Below are positions 23,181 to 34,636 of a DNA stretch of 64,000 nucleotides, piece after piece. Positions within the stretch are counted from its first letter, which is position 1. The number at the start of each line of letters is the position of its first letter. The DNA comes from Sambucus nigra (lineage: Eukaryota; Streptophyta; Magnoliopsida; Dipsacales; Adoxaceae), in assembly GCA_949130495.1 (NCBI GenBank), contig OX422219.1, forward strand, positions 262,865,111 through 262,929,110. The letters run 5' to 3'. A model generated the notes under the pieces. It was given only the letters and a program-made list of their open reading frames with translations. It did no database searches and was not told where the DNA came from. A program made the translations under genes and the position numbers.

Positions 23181-24532
23181 AGGGGAGTTTTAATGTAAAT
23201 AAGAGTTGTTGATAACGATGTAAATTCGTGCTCCAATGTGGAAGAATACTATCAAAATTCCCTTCATATCTTACTTGATTAGATTACTTCATTATATTTT
23301 TTATAAACTTCGATTATAGTATAAACATGGACCTGCCTAATGATTTGAACTTAAAGGCACTTTTCAGACTATGGCATAAATAAGGACAAAATTCCAGAAA
23401 AGGATGAACTCAACCAATGTTCGACTCATCTCGAAAACATAATGATAAAGGGTAGACAAGGTTAATCCAAAGATATTAAACATAAGAACCCAAAGACATG
23501 AATTTCTATCTTATTCAAACTCTATAAAGATAGAAATTTTTTGGCAAAAAAAAGGACGACATAAACATGTCCCTAGGAAAAGTTAGAAATCTCAACTCAA
23601 AAGGTGGTGAGCCTAGGCTCAAGTCAAAACGCTTTTTCAAAATCATCCTCTTCTTAAATGTAAAACGTGAGTAAGATCCAGGATAAACATAAGAGTGATA
23701 CATTAACTTGTTCGACCAATTTTATACAAATTAGTTCAAGGGAAAGTCTTGATTATTGTTATCTACTTGCTCGACTGATTAAAGACATATTGGTTTGAGG
23801 ACTAAATTTATATCAATACCATCCTCATCCTAATGCAAAAATATAGTTACGACCTAAAACAACCATAAAAGGAATAGTAAGATCTGAGTTTTCCTTGGAA
23901 AATTAACAATCATTGAACAAGGTTCAACATTAAAAAATTTATAGGCCTCATCTGACCTTCGGCCTTCATAGGTTTGGCCTACACATTATTAGGACCCTAA
24001 TATCCTTCAGCCTTTATAGGTTCGGCCTACACACTATTGGGACACTAAGCTCCCCCAGTCTTCAAAGGTTAGGCCTACACATTATCGGGATCCTCAGCTC
24101 CCTCGGTGTTCATAGGGTCGACCACAATATTTCAGTAACCCTCTTATGCCTCAGCCAAAATAAGGTCAACATTAAAAAATTTAGTAGTCTGATGTGATTC
24201 TTAACCAACCAAAGATTATTTGCAGATTTATAAATTAGGCATCATTAAATAATGGTGAAGCAAATGTGGGCACTGAAAGGAAAACCTATCAACATTCACA
24301 TGCTTAACCAAAATACTCATAGGCAATCACATCAAAATAAATTAGAGTGGAACATAAGAGGTCATGTACTATAGCAATGAATAACTCACAAGGAGTTAAA
24401 TATGGCATCCCTCAAAAAGGGATTATAAAAAATTACACACCAAGCAAAGGTATCTTCAATAAAACTGAGAATAGTTCCATGCAGGGACGAATAAAGTGAG
24501 CTAACAAAATAAGGAGATAAAGATAACGGTAA
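23181..24532 (+). other. E1 region between integrase and antisense ORF
   Basis: No frame of interest. A polypurine GAGGGGAG near 23180 follows integrase. The stretch contains the 48-bp repeat listed separately. The same position, after pol and before an antisense ORF, carries tandem repeats in Tat-3. Confidence 0.6.
23955..24147 (+). repeat. 48-bp tandem repeat, about 4 copies
   Basis: The marker GGCCTACACA starts at 23976 and 24024, AGGCCTACACATT at 24071, and a decayed GACCACAATATT at 24120, all 48 bp apart. The units are imperfect (CTTCATAGGTTTGGCC, CTTTATAGGTTCGGCC, CTTCAAAGGTTAGGCC). Confidence 0.8.
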
Positions 24533-24931
24533 CTAAATCGCAACATTTTCAACACTTCCATCGTCAAGTGTCAGGTCAATCCCATCAACATCATCATCAT
24601 CTCCCTCCTTCGGGGTGTTGACAATCTAATGTGTAGCTCTACCCTCAACAGTTTCCCTTTCCTCTTCCTTAATGTTAAAATCCAAAAAAAAGGCTCTACT
24701 TATATCATCATTTACAAGCCATTTGTCAACCTCCTAACTAACTTTACTAAATTTACGGCTGACCCACACTTTTATCTCTTCATAGCCTCATCTGATATAG
24801 TACATACCCATGTCTTGGGAATTAGAAGAACTATGGTACTTAGTGATAGACTCTGTCTTGTCCTTCTTCACAGTCTCATCCAGCCTCTTACCAAAGTTGG
24901 ATTCGGTTGACTCAAGAGAAGGTATATCCTC
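24533..24931 (-). pseudogene. E1 antisense ORF, C-terminal part
   Basis: Read on the - strand from 24931: EDIPSLESTESNFGKRLDET, a charged stretch with two stops (near 24779 and 24737), then EGDDDDVDGIDLTLDDGSVE and a stop at 24533-24535. The acidic tail resembles that of the Tat-3 antisense gene (46459-48969). Its upstream half lies across the Tekay-like insertion at 53325-53740, and the two halves join in frame (VKEE / DIPSL). Antisense ORFs after pol are known in Tat elements; their function is unsettled. Confidence 0.65.
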
Positions 24932-26379
24932 TGTGATACCACTCCCATTTCAATAAGAAGTGATCAGTCCTCTACTAAAATAAAACAAGAATCTCATCTG
25001 GTTCATTCTTAGCATCAATGTCAAAAATATTTTAATTACTAATAACTTATTAGGTGTGGAGTCAAAATTTCAAACTTATTAACTTGCATGCATAAAATTC
25101 ACATTCGCATAACAAACCATGCAAATATTGAAACTCACACTCACTGGCATAAATAAATTAACCGCTAACTCTCGGTGAAAAGTCACAATACAATATTCTA
25201 ACTAAATTAAAGGCAATCATCTGAATAAAATGAATACCAAGTAACTGGGTGACATGCCCGAAATAACTCTGAATTACCTATATCTAAATATGAAAGGTTG
25301 AAGCATCTAATCAATCCCTACAGGCACCCACAACTACTGCAACATCGTCTAGCTAGAAGGATGGTTAAAACATCCCTGTGGCTGAGCACATTAATGTTTT
25401 GAAAATATTTTGGTACAAGTCAGAGTCCAAAACCTTTTTGAAAATATTTTCCAAGTGTTTGAAATACAATAACACATATGTAATGAAGCCTTTAATTAAC
25501 ATTTAAACCGGTGTCGCACTCCCATTAGATACCCCTCACCCCTCATCTATGGTGCACACCTAGCGCATGTATTTTAAACTCTATAGTTGCGTTACCAACA
25601 TAACTAGTATCACTACTCATCTTAGTCCCATACGCTGCCTTATGCCCACGTATACTTATATTTAACCTTGTATTCACATTAATCTTTCGATCTATTTATT
25701 TATTATAAATCTCATTTATAATCTTACCAATTCATTTCACATAACTTCACGCTAGTTATTAATTCAATATTCACACATCAGTGTCATGTACTCATATATA
25801 TCTCTATTACACTTAAATACATATTTAAACATAGCATCCCCGAGCTGTCCTCCTAGATGCATATTAATTTACTGTCCTAAAATCCTTTGATTTACCCTTA
25901 CATATATTTACACACATACACACACACACACACACATACACACACATATATATTTATATACACGTATATAAAAATCGCATCAAGTATACATATCTATATA
26001 TCGCTCTCTATATATACGTATTACAGAAATCCTTCCGAGAATTAACCCGCTAGATGGAAATCTTTAGCACGCTATCAGGCACCAGAGATATATACCTCTA
26101 CCTGGGTCACTGAGTCAAAATCGAAACTACCGAACACAAAGCATAAAAAAATTGAAGGCAGTCGTAGTTATACATTTGTGGGTCATAACCGTACCAGATT
26201 ACCCTACTGAACTCAAAACTCACATAGGGTGGTCGTGTGATAGACCTATGACTCGGGGATCGATACTACACCTGATTGTATTCGCTAGGGTAAACCACCC
26301 ACTGTTCTCAATCTCCACCGATAGCATCTTTAGAGTAGGTATGTTTCATATATCAATCACACACACACCCACACACACC

Positions 26380-26424
<45 letters not shown>

Positions 26425-28024
26425 CACACACATACTGTCTATATACCCATGTATATATACGCAATAAAACTGACTAACTATGCATATATCACTCGTAGAA
26501 CTATCCTAACTTTCCCCAGTCTAAATCTGACTCTCGAATCCATGAGTAGCCACTTACTTATTTCTATTTCGCGATTGTATCTTATTGTGGACACTAAGCC
26601 TATCTGGATTCAGTTTGTATCCCAATTCCTTCTTAAATATCCATTAGAATCCATTAATACATTTTCGAATGTCTTTCATCCAAAACATTCCTAATTCCAT
26701 ACCCTAATTTATTCCCGATTATTCATAAGGTAATATTATATTCCATAAAATCCCTAAAATCTTAAACACAACCTACGAATCTTCCAAAAATAACTCGAAT
26801 CGAAACTAATCTGTGAAACCATTAAAATAACCAATCTAGGGTAAGCAACTGGCCCAAACTGATTTTGGCTAATTCCGAACCAGTTCTCCCCTAGGTTCTG
26901 CACAAGAACGGGCTTACTTTGATTTTTGACAGATTTTCCCCACTTCCAAAAAACAAATGAGATTTAATATTCAATCCAACTCAAAGTTAGATAACCTTAT
27001 CAATCTTACACATAAGGGTATATGTTTCTATGATTTAATTTCCCCAATATCAATCCAATTCATGGGATTTTACATCAATTTATCCAGAATTAGTCTAACC
27101 TAATTCTAATACCCATTTACACTATTTTTCCATATGTATAAAATTAAGACCATTTACATTCATCATAATTAAAATTCATATTTCTCATCATGATTCTCAC
27201 TTTTATATATAATTCAATCTCAGATTTCATATGCAATACTCACAAATCAAATTCTATTAAGGCCTTTCCTTAAAAACCCATTTTGATGTGTGAATCCCAC
27301 CCAAAAGTTCATATTTTTTATTAATTGTTATATGAACTAAAACACAACATATAATATCAAAGAAAGTTAAACACGTGCCTCTAACCGCATATAATTTTGA
27401 TCTTGCTTCTTGATATCCTCTATACACAATGATCCAAGCCCGAAATCATTTAATCTCCTTTCGGATTGGTGTACTTAAGTTTTCTCTTTAGTTCCCCATC
27501 TCTTTTTGCCTCTCTCCCAAGCCTAGGTGATTTAGAATTATGCAATGGTTACCTTAATAATCCCACACTCTTTAATGTTTCCCTAATCCCGAAATTTAGT
27601 CAAGTTATAATATTAAAATGTCCTGAATACCCCCATGCGGGTCCCGTATAGCTAGAAAAGTCCCCAAAAGCTATTTGCAACCCCCAGGTACCAAATTTTA
27701 ACTATCTCGACCCATCTCGAATCATCCGTTCACTCAAAATCACCATCCGAGTCATCTATCGTCAATTTACCATCTCCCTCCTGACACAACCCCACACGCG
27801 TGTTTCGAATAAGTTATTGTCAACCCTTCGCTTTTATTTACTTATAACGTAATATAAAATAATACAATTTCATTTAATTATCACACAAGTAAATATAATA
27901 ACACACTGAAGATTAATCCAATATTCATTAATTATCATTTATTCCATTCACTTTATTTCTAAATTTAATTTAATTACGAGTACACGGGCAATTTAATATT
28001 CCCAAAAACATACGGGGTGTTAAA
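24932..28024 (-). mobile_element. Tekay-like 3' LTR (3093 bp)
   Basis: + strand start TGTGATACC, end TACGGGGTGTTAAA (the final CA is mutated). It aligns along its length with 41354-53324 once the Tat-3 element and the Helitron are removed, except for about 200 bp near 25430-25625 that are missing from the 5' LTR. It contains (CA)n at about 25913-25945 and (CA)n(TA)n at about 26360-26424. Long frames inside it, such as 26152-26694, are accidents of the repeats. Confidence 0.8.
26360..26424. repeat. (CA)n(TA)n microsatellite in the 3' LTR
   Basis: Imperfect CACACACC units pass into CA and then TA runs. The corresponding place in the 5' LTR is the site where the Tat-3 element sits. Confidence 0.9.
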
Positions 28025-28673
28025 TACTTCCGCACTTACAAGGGAATTTTGTGCCCGAAATTCGTATATACATCTTACAAAAAACTTATGATACTTACCT
28101 GCACGACATCCTTACGTACCCAAAATCAAATCCAGATAACATTATGGTGCCTCCACTATACACCCGCTAGTGGTACCATCCTTACTAAAGGCTTGCTCAC
28201 TACGGCTCAAGACTAGCGATAAGTCTATTTAAATCATTTTGTATGACATACTACATCATTCTTAGAATCTCACCATGATGATGATACACAAAACCATCAT
28301 GAACCGACTAAAAATGCTCCAATAAGATGAGCTTATACAACACTGACTCTATCGTCTTAATACTAGGGAAAGGCCCCACTTCCCTAGGTGCTAAATTCCT
28401 TTCTTGATAAACCACATAACTCCCTTCAAGAGAGATATCCAAAATAACACTTGTCAACTCCCGCCAGTCTTCAAAAATCTTCATTTACCAACGATTTAAT
28501 TCTTACGGCATTTCTCATCTGCACAAAAATAAATTCGATTAGCTCAATACATATCGACGGACTCTAAATCACATCCGGCTTGCGAAACTTGTTATCTCCA
28601 ACCTCTAACCAACCAGAGGGAGGACAAAATGGTTCTTTGTACCAAACATCAAAAGGATCCTTACCAATAATAA
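28025..28673 (-). pseudogene. pol: Tekay-like integrase end, chromodomain and PPT (decayed)
   Basis: On the - strand a PPT region precedes the LTR: CGAATTTCGGGCACAAAATT then CCCTTGTAAGTGCGGAAG, which is the conserved CGAATTTCGGGGACGAAATT-type leader of Tekay/Del elements. Upstream (28620-28100) weak integrase and chromodomain traces are seen: EVGDNKFRKPDV (for VGDKVFLK), VHDVF and a W-R-x-H stretch. The left part ends at 28673, where copia RT starts. The protein is too damaged to align beyond these marks. Confidence 0.55.
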
Positions 28674-29843
28674 ACTGGCTGAGGAAACCTATGTAGAACA
28701 ACCTAAAGGGTTCATTGACCCTAAATATCCAAATAATGTATTTCGTCTGAAAAGGCTTTATATGGCCTTAAACAAGCTCCTAGAGCTTGGTATGAGCGTC
28801 TTTCCAGTTTTCTTTTGGATAAAGGTTTCAAAAGAGGTGGAAATGACCAAACTCTATTTGTCAAACATTTTGACAAACACATTACTATTGCTCAAGTATA
28901 TGTAGATGATATTATATTTGGATCAACTTCTACCTCAGAAGTAAAATCCTTTTCTGAAATTATGACTAAGGAATTTCAGATGTCCCTTATGGGGGAGTTG
29001 CAGTTCTTTCTAGGTCTCCAAGTTAAACAAAATCCAGAAGGAATATTTGTTTCGCAATCTAAGTACGCTTTAGAGATCGTTAAGAAATTCGGCCTCGAGA
29101 GTGCTAAAGATGCTAACACACCTATGAGTACTACGGTAAAATTGTAAAAAGATGAAAATGGAAAATCTGTAGATCCTACTCTATATCGTAGTATGATTGG
29201 AACACTACTCTATCTTACTGCCTCGCGTCCTGATATCACGTATGCTGTGTGTGTATGTGCTCGTTATCAAAACAACCCTAAAGAGAGCCATTTGAATTCT
29301 GTTAAACGTATAATTAAATATGTTAAAGGCACTCTGAATCTAGGACTTTGGTACACTAATGACACACCAAGCACTATTATTGGGTACACTGATATTGACT
29401 GGGCTGGATGTACTGATGATAGTAAAAGCACTTCAGGAGCATGTTATTATATTGGTAATAACTTGGTAGGATGGAGTAGTAAAAAACAAAACTGCACATC
29501 ACTCTTGACTGCTGAATCTGAATACATAGCCGTTGGTAGCTGTTGTGCTCAATTATTGTGGCTTAAACAAATGCTAAGTTATTATGGTATTCAAGAAAAC
29601 CAATTGCATCTCTATTGTGATAATCAAAGTGCGATTAATATTTCTAAAAACCCTGTTCAACACTCGCGAACAAAGAATATAAAAATAAGACATCATTTTA
29701 TACGAGAATTAGTTGAATCTAAGGAATTAGAAATCATTTATCTTCCTACTGATCTACAACTCGCAGATATGTTTACCAAACCTCTATATTATAATAGATT
29801 CATTTCATTACGTAAATCTATTGGTATGGTTTGTGTTGAGTAA
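28674..29843 (+). pseudogene. pol: Partial copia pol: RT and RNase H
   Basis: Starts inside RT at the sequence matching 36446 onward. It contains the shared frameshift in VFRLK...LYGL (near 28752), then [18 protein letters not shown] with the catalytic YVDD (about 28869-28923), a stop at 29145-29147, and RNase H (29193-29843): IGYTDIDWAGCTDDSKSTSG, TAESEYIA, YCDNQSAINISKNPVQHSRT, LADMFTKPL. Compared with the second copy at 36446-37616 it differs by scattered substitutions. It runs through the 3' UTR and PPT into the LTR at 30160, as the end of an upstream tandem unit whose left half is deleted. Confidence 0.85.
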
Positions 29844-30147
29844 TACCTTTGCTGCTTGTCCAAGTTTTCCCTTTGTCCATTTGAGACAAAATGGGGGAGA
29901 AATTTGAGTCTACTAATCTCTTACATATACTAAACAGCTTGATCTTAGTGATTCATTGCAGGTATCCCTTTTTGGTACAGTCATTCTCAACTGATGTATT
30001 AGGGTATTCAATTGTAAATCGTTGAGTTATGTATTTTTTTATTTCTAGGATTTGGGTAGATAGAATTTCGATAGGACTAAGTTTTTCTTATCTTTTGTTT
30101 CCCTACGAGTCCTAGTTGACTCAAAGGAGATTTTGTCTCATATTTCC

Positions 30148-30158
30148 AAAGGGGGAGA
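30148..30158 (+). other. Copia polypurine tract (upstream unit)
   Basis: AAAGGGGGAGA sits two bases before the LTR start TGAAGCCC. The second copy is CAAAGGAGGAGA at 37921-37932. Confidence 0.8.
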
Positions 30159-30807
30159 TTGAAGCCCTTATACCTTTGACTCACTTGAGTCTATATTGTA
30201 TAAGTGCTCATCTAGTTTGGAAATTGTGACAAAATTATGTCCATCCTAGAAACCAAAGAGCCTCAGAAGTTGGATTGCCTATTCATCTCTCTTACTTGTA
30301 GTGATCAAGAGACTATTGCCAACTCTCACACACAGTAGAATTCAATTCATACATGTCATACTGCATAATAATGTGTGTACATATGTTGAGTGTGTTTAAT
30401 TCCCTAAGTTTGATTTTTAATAATTTTTTGGGATTTTTTAAACAATTTTTAAACCATGTTTTATTAATTAAAACTTGATTTATAAGTTTTTGGGGTCAAA
30501 CTCTAAATATACTTTGTTGTGTATTTTGGCATAATGTTGCTTTGGGTAGAAACTGAAAGCGGCATAAACATGAGGGTATGGTTTTAATTATTTTAGACGC
30601 GCGTTTCAGATCCTGTATTTGCCCTACATCTGTCTGCCTCTGATTGGTTGGAAGTGTGTTTCTTTACTGAGATAACAACGATTGTGTTATCAACCCTTGG
30701 ATCATTTGTTATCAATGGTATGCATGTTGTCTTGATGAATCCCTGTGTAACCTTCTAAACCAATCATCTTTCGTTTAAACCACCGCCTTGTTTGAGCCCT
30801 TAGATTC

Positions 30808-30827
30808 AAGTCAATTTAAATTGACTT
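30808..30827. promoter_or_regulatory. Palindrome of two W-box cores in copia LTR
   Basis: AAGTCAATTTAAATTGACTT is perfectly self-complementary and contains two inverted TTGACT (W-box) motifs. It lies 50 bp before TATAAAAA and is conserved at 38582-38601 in the other LTR. W-boxes bind WRKY factors in plants; binding here is inference. Confidence 0.6.
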
Positions 30828-30876
30828 AATCCTGACCCTTGTTTTTGAACCAACATCTCGAACCTTCTCCTCTCAC

Positions 30877-30884
30877 TATAAAAA
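30877..30884 (+). promoter_or_regulatory. Copia LTR TATA box
   Basis: TATAAAAA in the context CTCACTATAAAAAGGCC is conserved in the right LTR near 38650. Confidence 0.65.
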
Positions 30885-32131
30885 GGCCTCTATTCTCTGA
30901 CTTCGAAGACTTTTGCCATTTCATTGTTTCTGAGAGAAGAGAGAAACCAGAGAGAGAAAGAAAGTTAGAAACCCTAACTTCATTCGTCTAAATCCTCTTC
31001 AAACCTAACCCAAACACCTCTTTAAAACACCATTTCCAAAAACACTACCCTGAATGTTCTTGAGTGTTTGAGAATTTGAGTTGAGTTATTTTTGTTGCTG
31101 TAACCTTGTGTTCATGAGATCTTGTTTCCAACTTAGACTTTTACTTGGATCTAGTTTCTGATTTCATAGAAATCTCAGATCTGAGTTATTCATGTTACAT
31201 TACACTTAGTTTCATTCTTTATTTCTCATCTTGAGAAATATATTGTTGATTATTTTCTCTAAAACGTTTTCTTACATTGAAATCAACAATAAATGCTTTC
31301 TGTTTCTTGTTCTTGTAAAACTAAACCTTTGACCTAGTTTGGAATCTCATTTGGAGGTTTTCAATCTCGAAAATCTTTTCAAAATCGAGATTGATTAAGA
31401 TCTTGGATGATTTCTAAGCAAGATATACGTGGATTCTGGGATTAATTGAAAGGTCAAATAAGGTTCAAAGTTTTGTAAGAAGAAAGAAAAGAAAAGATCA
31501 CAGCATATAGTGTAACTGTAATTTGTTAGGACTGTTTGTACTTAATAAGTGTGTGTGTGCATGCATGTGTTAGAAAGCACCTCCACAAACACTTACACCC
31601 TACAACATGAAAAGTGTTGGTAATAAGATCTTGTGATCATAAGTCGACGTAAAGTGCTGGAACAAATCAGAAGTTGACAAACTGAGAGAACTACATCTAC
31701 AATCAGAACTGCAGAGAAGTTATAAGGACACCAGAGGGTACATTCCTAAACTTATATAGGTATGAGTTGTTTGCATGTTAGTTATATAGTTTGTAACTCA
31801 TAAATTTGTTTTAGTGGATTTTTCATTTTACTCCATAGAGGGAGTCGTGGATGTTTCCTCAATTGGTGAGGTTTTACCACATAAAAAATTGTGAACATAA
31901 TCTTTCTTCATTTTCTCATCTCAGTCTTGGTTGTGCTGTGTTTAAAACTTGTTTAAACTATCTTTTAAACTTGTTGCCTAAATCTTGAATAAGATCTCGC
32001 ACATACTATTTTATTAAACACTTCTTGTGGTTAATCCTTTTTGATTTAAGAAAAGAGTTTCTTTAAAAAACAACTCGGAGTTACTTAAATAGTTTATTTT
32101 CAATAAACGACTTTAGTAACGCATTTTTCAA

Positions 32132-32146
32132 TTAGTATAAGAGCTT
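32132..32146 (+). other. Copia primer-binding site
   Basis: TTAGTATAAGAGCTT is a decayed TTGGTATCAGAGC, complementary to initiator methionine tRNA as in most plant copia elements. It lies one base after the LTR. Confidence 0.7.
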
Positions 32147-32204
32147 GGTAAAACTGCTTTTAAAGAGATCCAGTGTTTCTGAAATTGTTTTTCGAAAATC
32201 AAAT

Positions 32205-34636
32205 ATGGACGAGAAAAATGAAAGATTTGGTAACTTGACCAGACCTCCAATCTTTGATGGAACCAATTTTGCTTACTGGAAAGTAAGGATGATTGCTTTC
32301 ATTCAAGGAACTTTTGGAGATGATGTCTGGGACATTGTTGAAAATGGTTATACTTTTCCTACTAAACCAACCAACGAAGGAAGTAATGAGAGAGTTAAGA
32401 AAGCTTTAAGTGAGTTCACTCAAGAAGAGAAACAAGTTTCTCGAAATAATAACAAAAGAAAGAATGCCATATTTATGTCCATAAATGAACATGAGTTCAA
32501 AAGAATCTCATCCTGTACCACGTCTAAGGAAGCTTGGGACACCTTGGTTACTGCTCATGAAGGAGACACTAGAGTTAAGGCTGCTAAAACCCAAATGCTT
32601 ATCCAGCAGTATAACTCCTTAATTATGTCTAAGACTGAATCATTTGATGACTTCTATATGAACCTGACTGATATTGTGACCAAACTGCATGCTAATGGGA
32701 TAACCTATGATAGACAAGAAATTGTATCTAAATTTCTGAGATCATTACCACAGAAGTTTGATAGCAAAAGATATGCTATTGAGGAAATGTGTGATATAAA
32801 TCTCACTCCTGAATTACTCAGTAGTAAATTAAGAACCGTGGAAATGGAACTGGAATTTAAGAAACAATTAACCCAATCCCATAGGAAACAGACTAGTGCC
32901 AATCTAAGCTTCTCTTCTAAATTATTAAGCCTGAGTTTAATACTTCTAATGATGAATCTGATGAGGACTGCGATATGGAGAGTTTGGACAATCAGATTGC
33001 CTTAATGACAAAACAGTTCAAGAAAATCATTAAGTTTAGAAACAAAGTGGCAAATAAACATGGCAAGTCAATTTATCCAACTCCCTCTAGTCACAGACCT
33101 CATGAGAAAAATAATGACAAAAATCACAAGGACTCTCATATCATACCTAATAGAGACCTTAAGAAGACTGAATGCTATAGATGTGGTAAACTGGGGCACA
33201 TTGCACAAGACTGTAGAGTTAATTTGAACACTCAAAACAAACACACTAGAGCTAACATCTGCAAAACATAGGATGATTCAAGTGACTCTGAAAATGAGGA
33301 ACATGAGTCATCAGATGTTTTTGATCCTTGCATGTCTTTCTTTGCCAAGATTATTTATAATGATGACATGACTATGTTTGTTAATGAGGATGAACCTAAT
33401 AATTCTATGTCTGATACTTCGAATGTGGTTATTACTGGTTTAGATGCTTTGATTACTGAGAATGTTGCATGTTCTACCTCAGGGTGTGTGAGTCAAAGGG
33501 AATGCGATAATGACGATGTTAATGGGTGTGTGAGTTCTAAGAATGAAGCCTTAGGGGTCACTTCACACACCACACTTAGTGACTCGGACAATGAAGACCT
33601 CCCATACATTCACACACTTTACACTAAGACTCTCAAGAAAAGCGCTAGACTGGAAAAAACTGTTAAAGACCTTAGCAAGAAATTGGAAGATCTAAGCCTG
33701 ATGGTTAAACTGAATGCTGAAGAGTACACTACCCAATGTTTAACTCATGAAAGTGAAATTAAAGTTTTTGATGAAAAACTGAAAAATTTGACTGAAACAA
33801 ATGAAATTCTGGAGAAAAAGTACAAAGGGACATTGTTAGAATTGGAACAAACCAAAGAAAAGACAACAACTGTTTTCAAAAAATTTACAAAATTTGAAAA
33901 TAATTCCAACTGTTTTGATGAATTTGTTGTTGAATCTAAAACCAATTCTGATGATCGAACTGGTATAGGATTTTGTCCCAATTTGAAAACACAAACAAAA
34001 CCTTTTGAACCTATCAAGTTTGTGTCAGGAGGCAAAAGACCTATTGAAACATGCCCAGATTTTCATTCCCAAAAAACTGAGTTTGATTTAAAACATCAAA
34101 ACTTCAATATTGGGGAATCAAGTTGCTCTAAGCATGAAAGTTTACCTAAGGCTAAATACGTCCGCCCTTTTATCAGAAAGAGTGAACCTACTTTCAAACC
34201 TATACTACCCAGGAATAAAGTTCAGACTGGAAATTTTTCAAAACCTTTGTTTAGAGACTTTCCTAAGGAGACCCCCATCTTGAGCAATCTTTATTGCTCC
34301 TATTGTGACATATATGGTGACTCTTTCGATGGTTGCTATGCTAGGAGACTTGTTAAACCTATCTATAATCCTCGTACTTACCAGAATTTTAACTATTCTA
34401 GGAGGAGTCGAAACAATTATATACTTCCTAGACAGCCAGATAAAAACTCTAACTATAGAAAGAGAAAGACCAAACCTAAAAGAACATTTCCTAGAAGGAA
34501 TCCTAACCACTTTCCTAAACAAAATGCTCAACTCTTTCACAAAATTCAAAATCATGCGCAAAACATTTTTCAGCAAAAATCTAATGCTCGCAAATTTTAT
34601 CAGTTGAGAGCTAATAAGCGCAAGATGAAAACTTGA
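32205..34636 (+). pseudogene. gag: Copia gag with zinc knuckle and coiled-coil extension
   Basis: The start chosen is ATG at 32205 (MDEKNERFGNLTRPPIFDGT), because RPPIFDGTNFAYW is the usual copia gag beginning; the frame open from 32145 begins inside the PBS. Capsid core: KEAWDTLVTAHEGDTRVKAA, ESFDDFYMNLTDIV and KFLRSLPQKF. A one-base loss near 32923 shifts the frame. The zinc knuckle CYRCGKLGHIAQDC is at 33173-33214. A stop lies at 33269-33271. The frame then continues open to 34636 with a long heptad-like stretch (about 33630-33900, KKLEDLSLMVKLNAEEYTTQ) and a basic tail. Gag plus extension exceeds 800 residues, consistent with SIRE-type elements. Confidence 0.82.

Larger units (their letters stand above)
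30160..32130 (+). mobile_element. Copia LTR, left/shared (1971 bp)
   Basis: TGAAGCCC...TTTTTCA. A 20-bp perfect palindrome is at 30808-30827, a GAACCTTC heat-shock-like pair at 30860-30867 and TATAAAAA at 30877-30884, followed by purine-rich AGAGAAGAGAGAAACC in the expected leader. The downstream half is AT-rich without frames. Confidence 0.9.

Noticed and set aside
24629..24910. 93-residue + strand frame in the E1 3' region
   Set aside because: The opposite strand reads as the acidic antisense ORF that continues across the insertion; the + strand frame has no features.
26152..26694. 180-residue open frame
   Set aside because: It lies inside the Tekay-like LTR, reads through a CA/TA microsatellite ([12 protein letters not shown]), and the matching region of the other LTR does not keep the frame.
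34238..34576. 112-residue frame on the - strand of copia gag
   Set aside because: Shadow of the basic tail of gag; no family features and no conservation argument.
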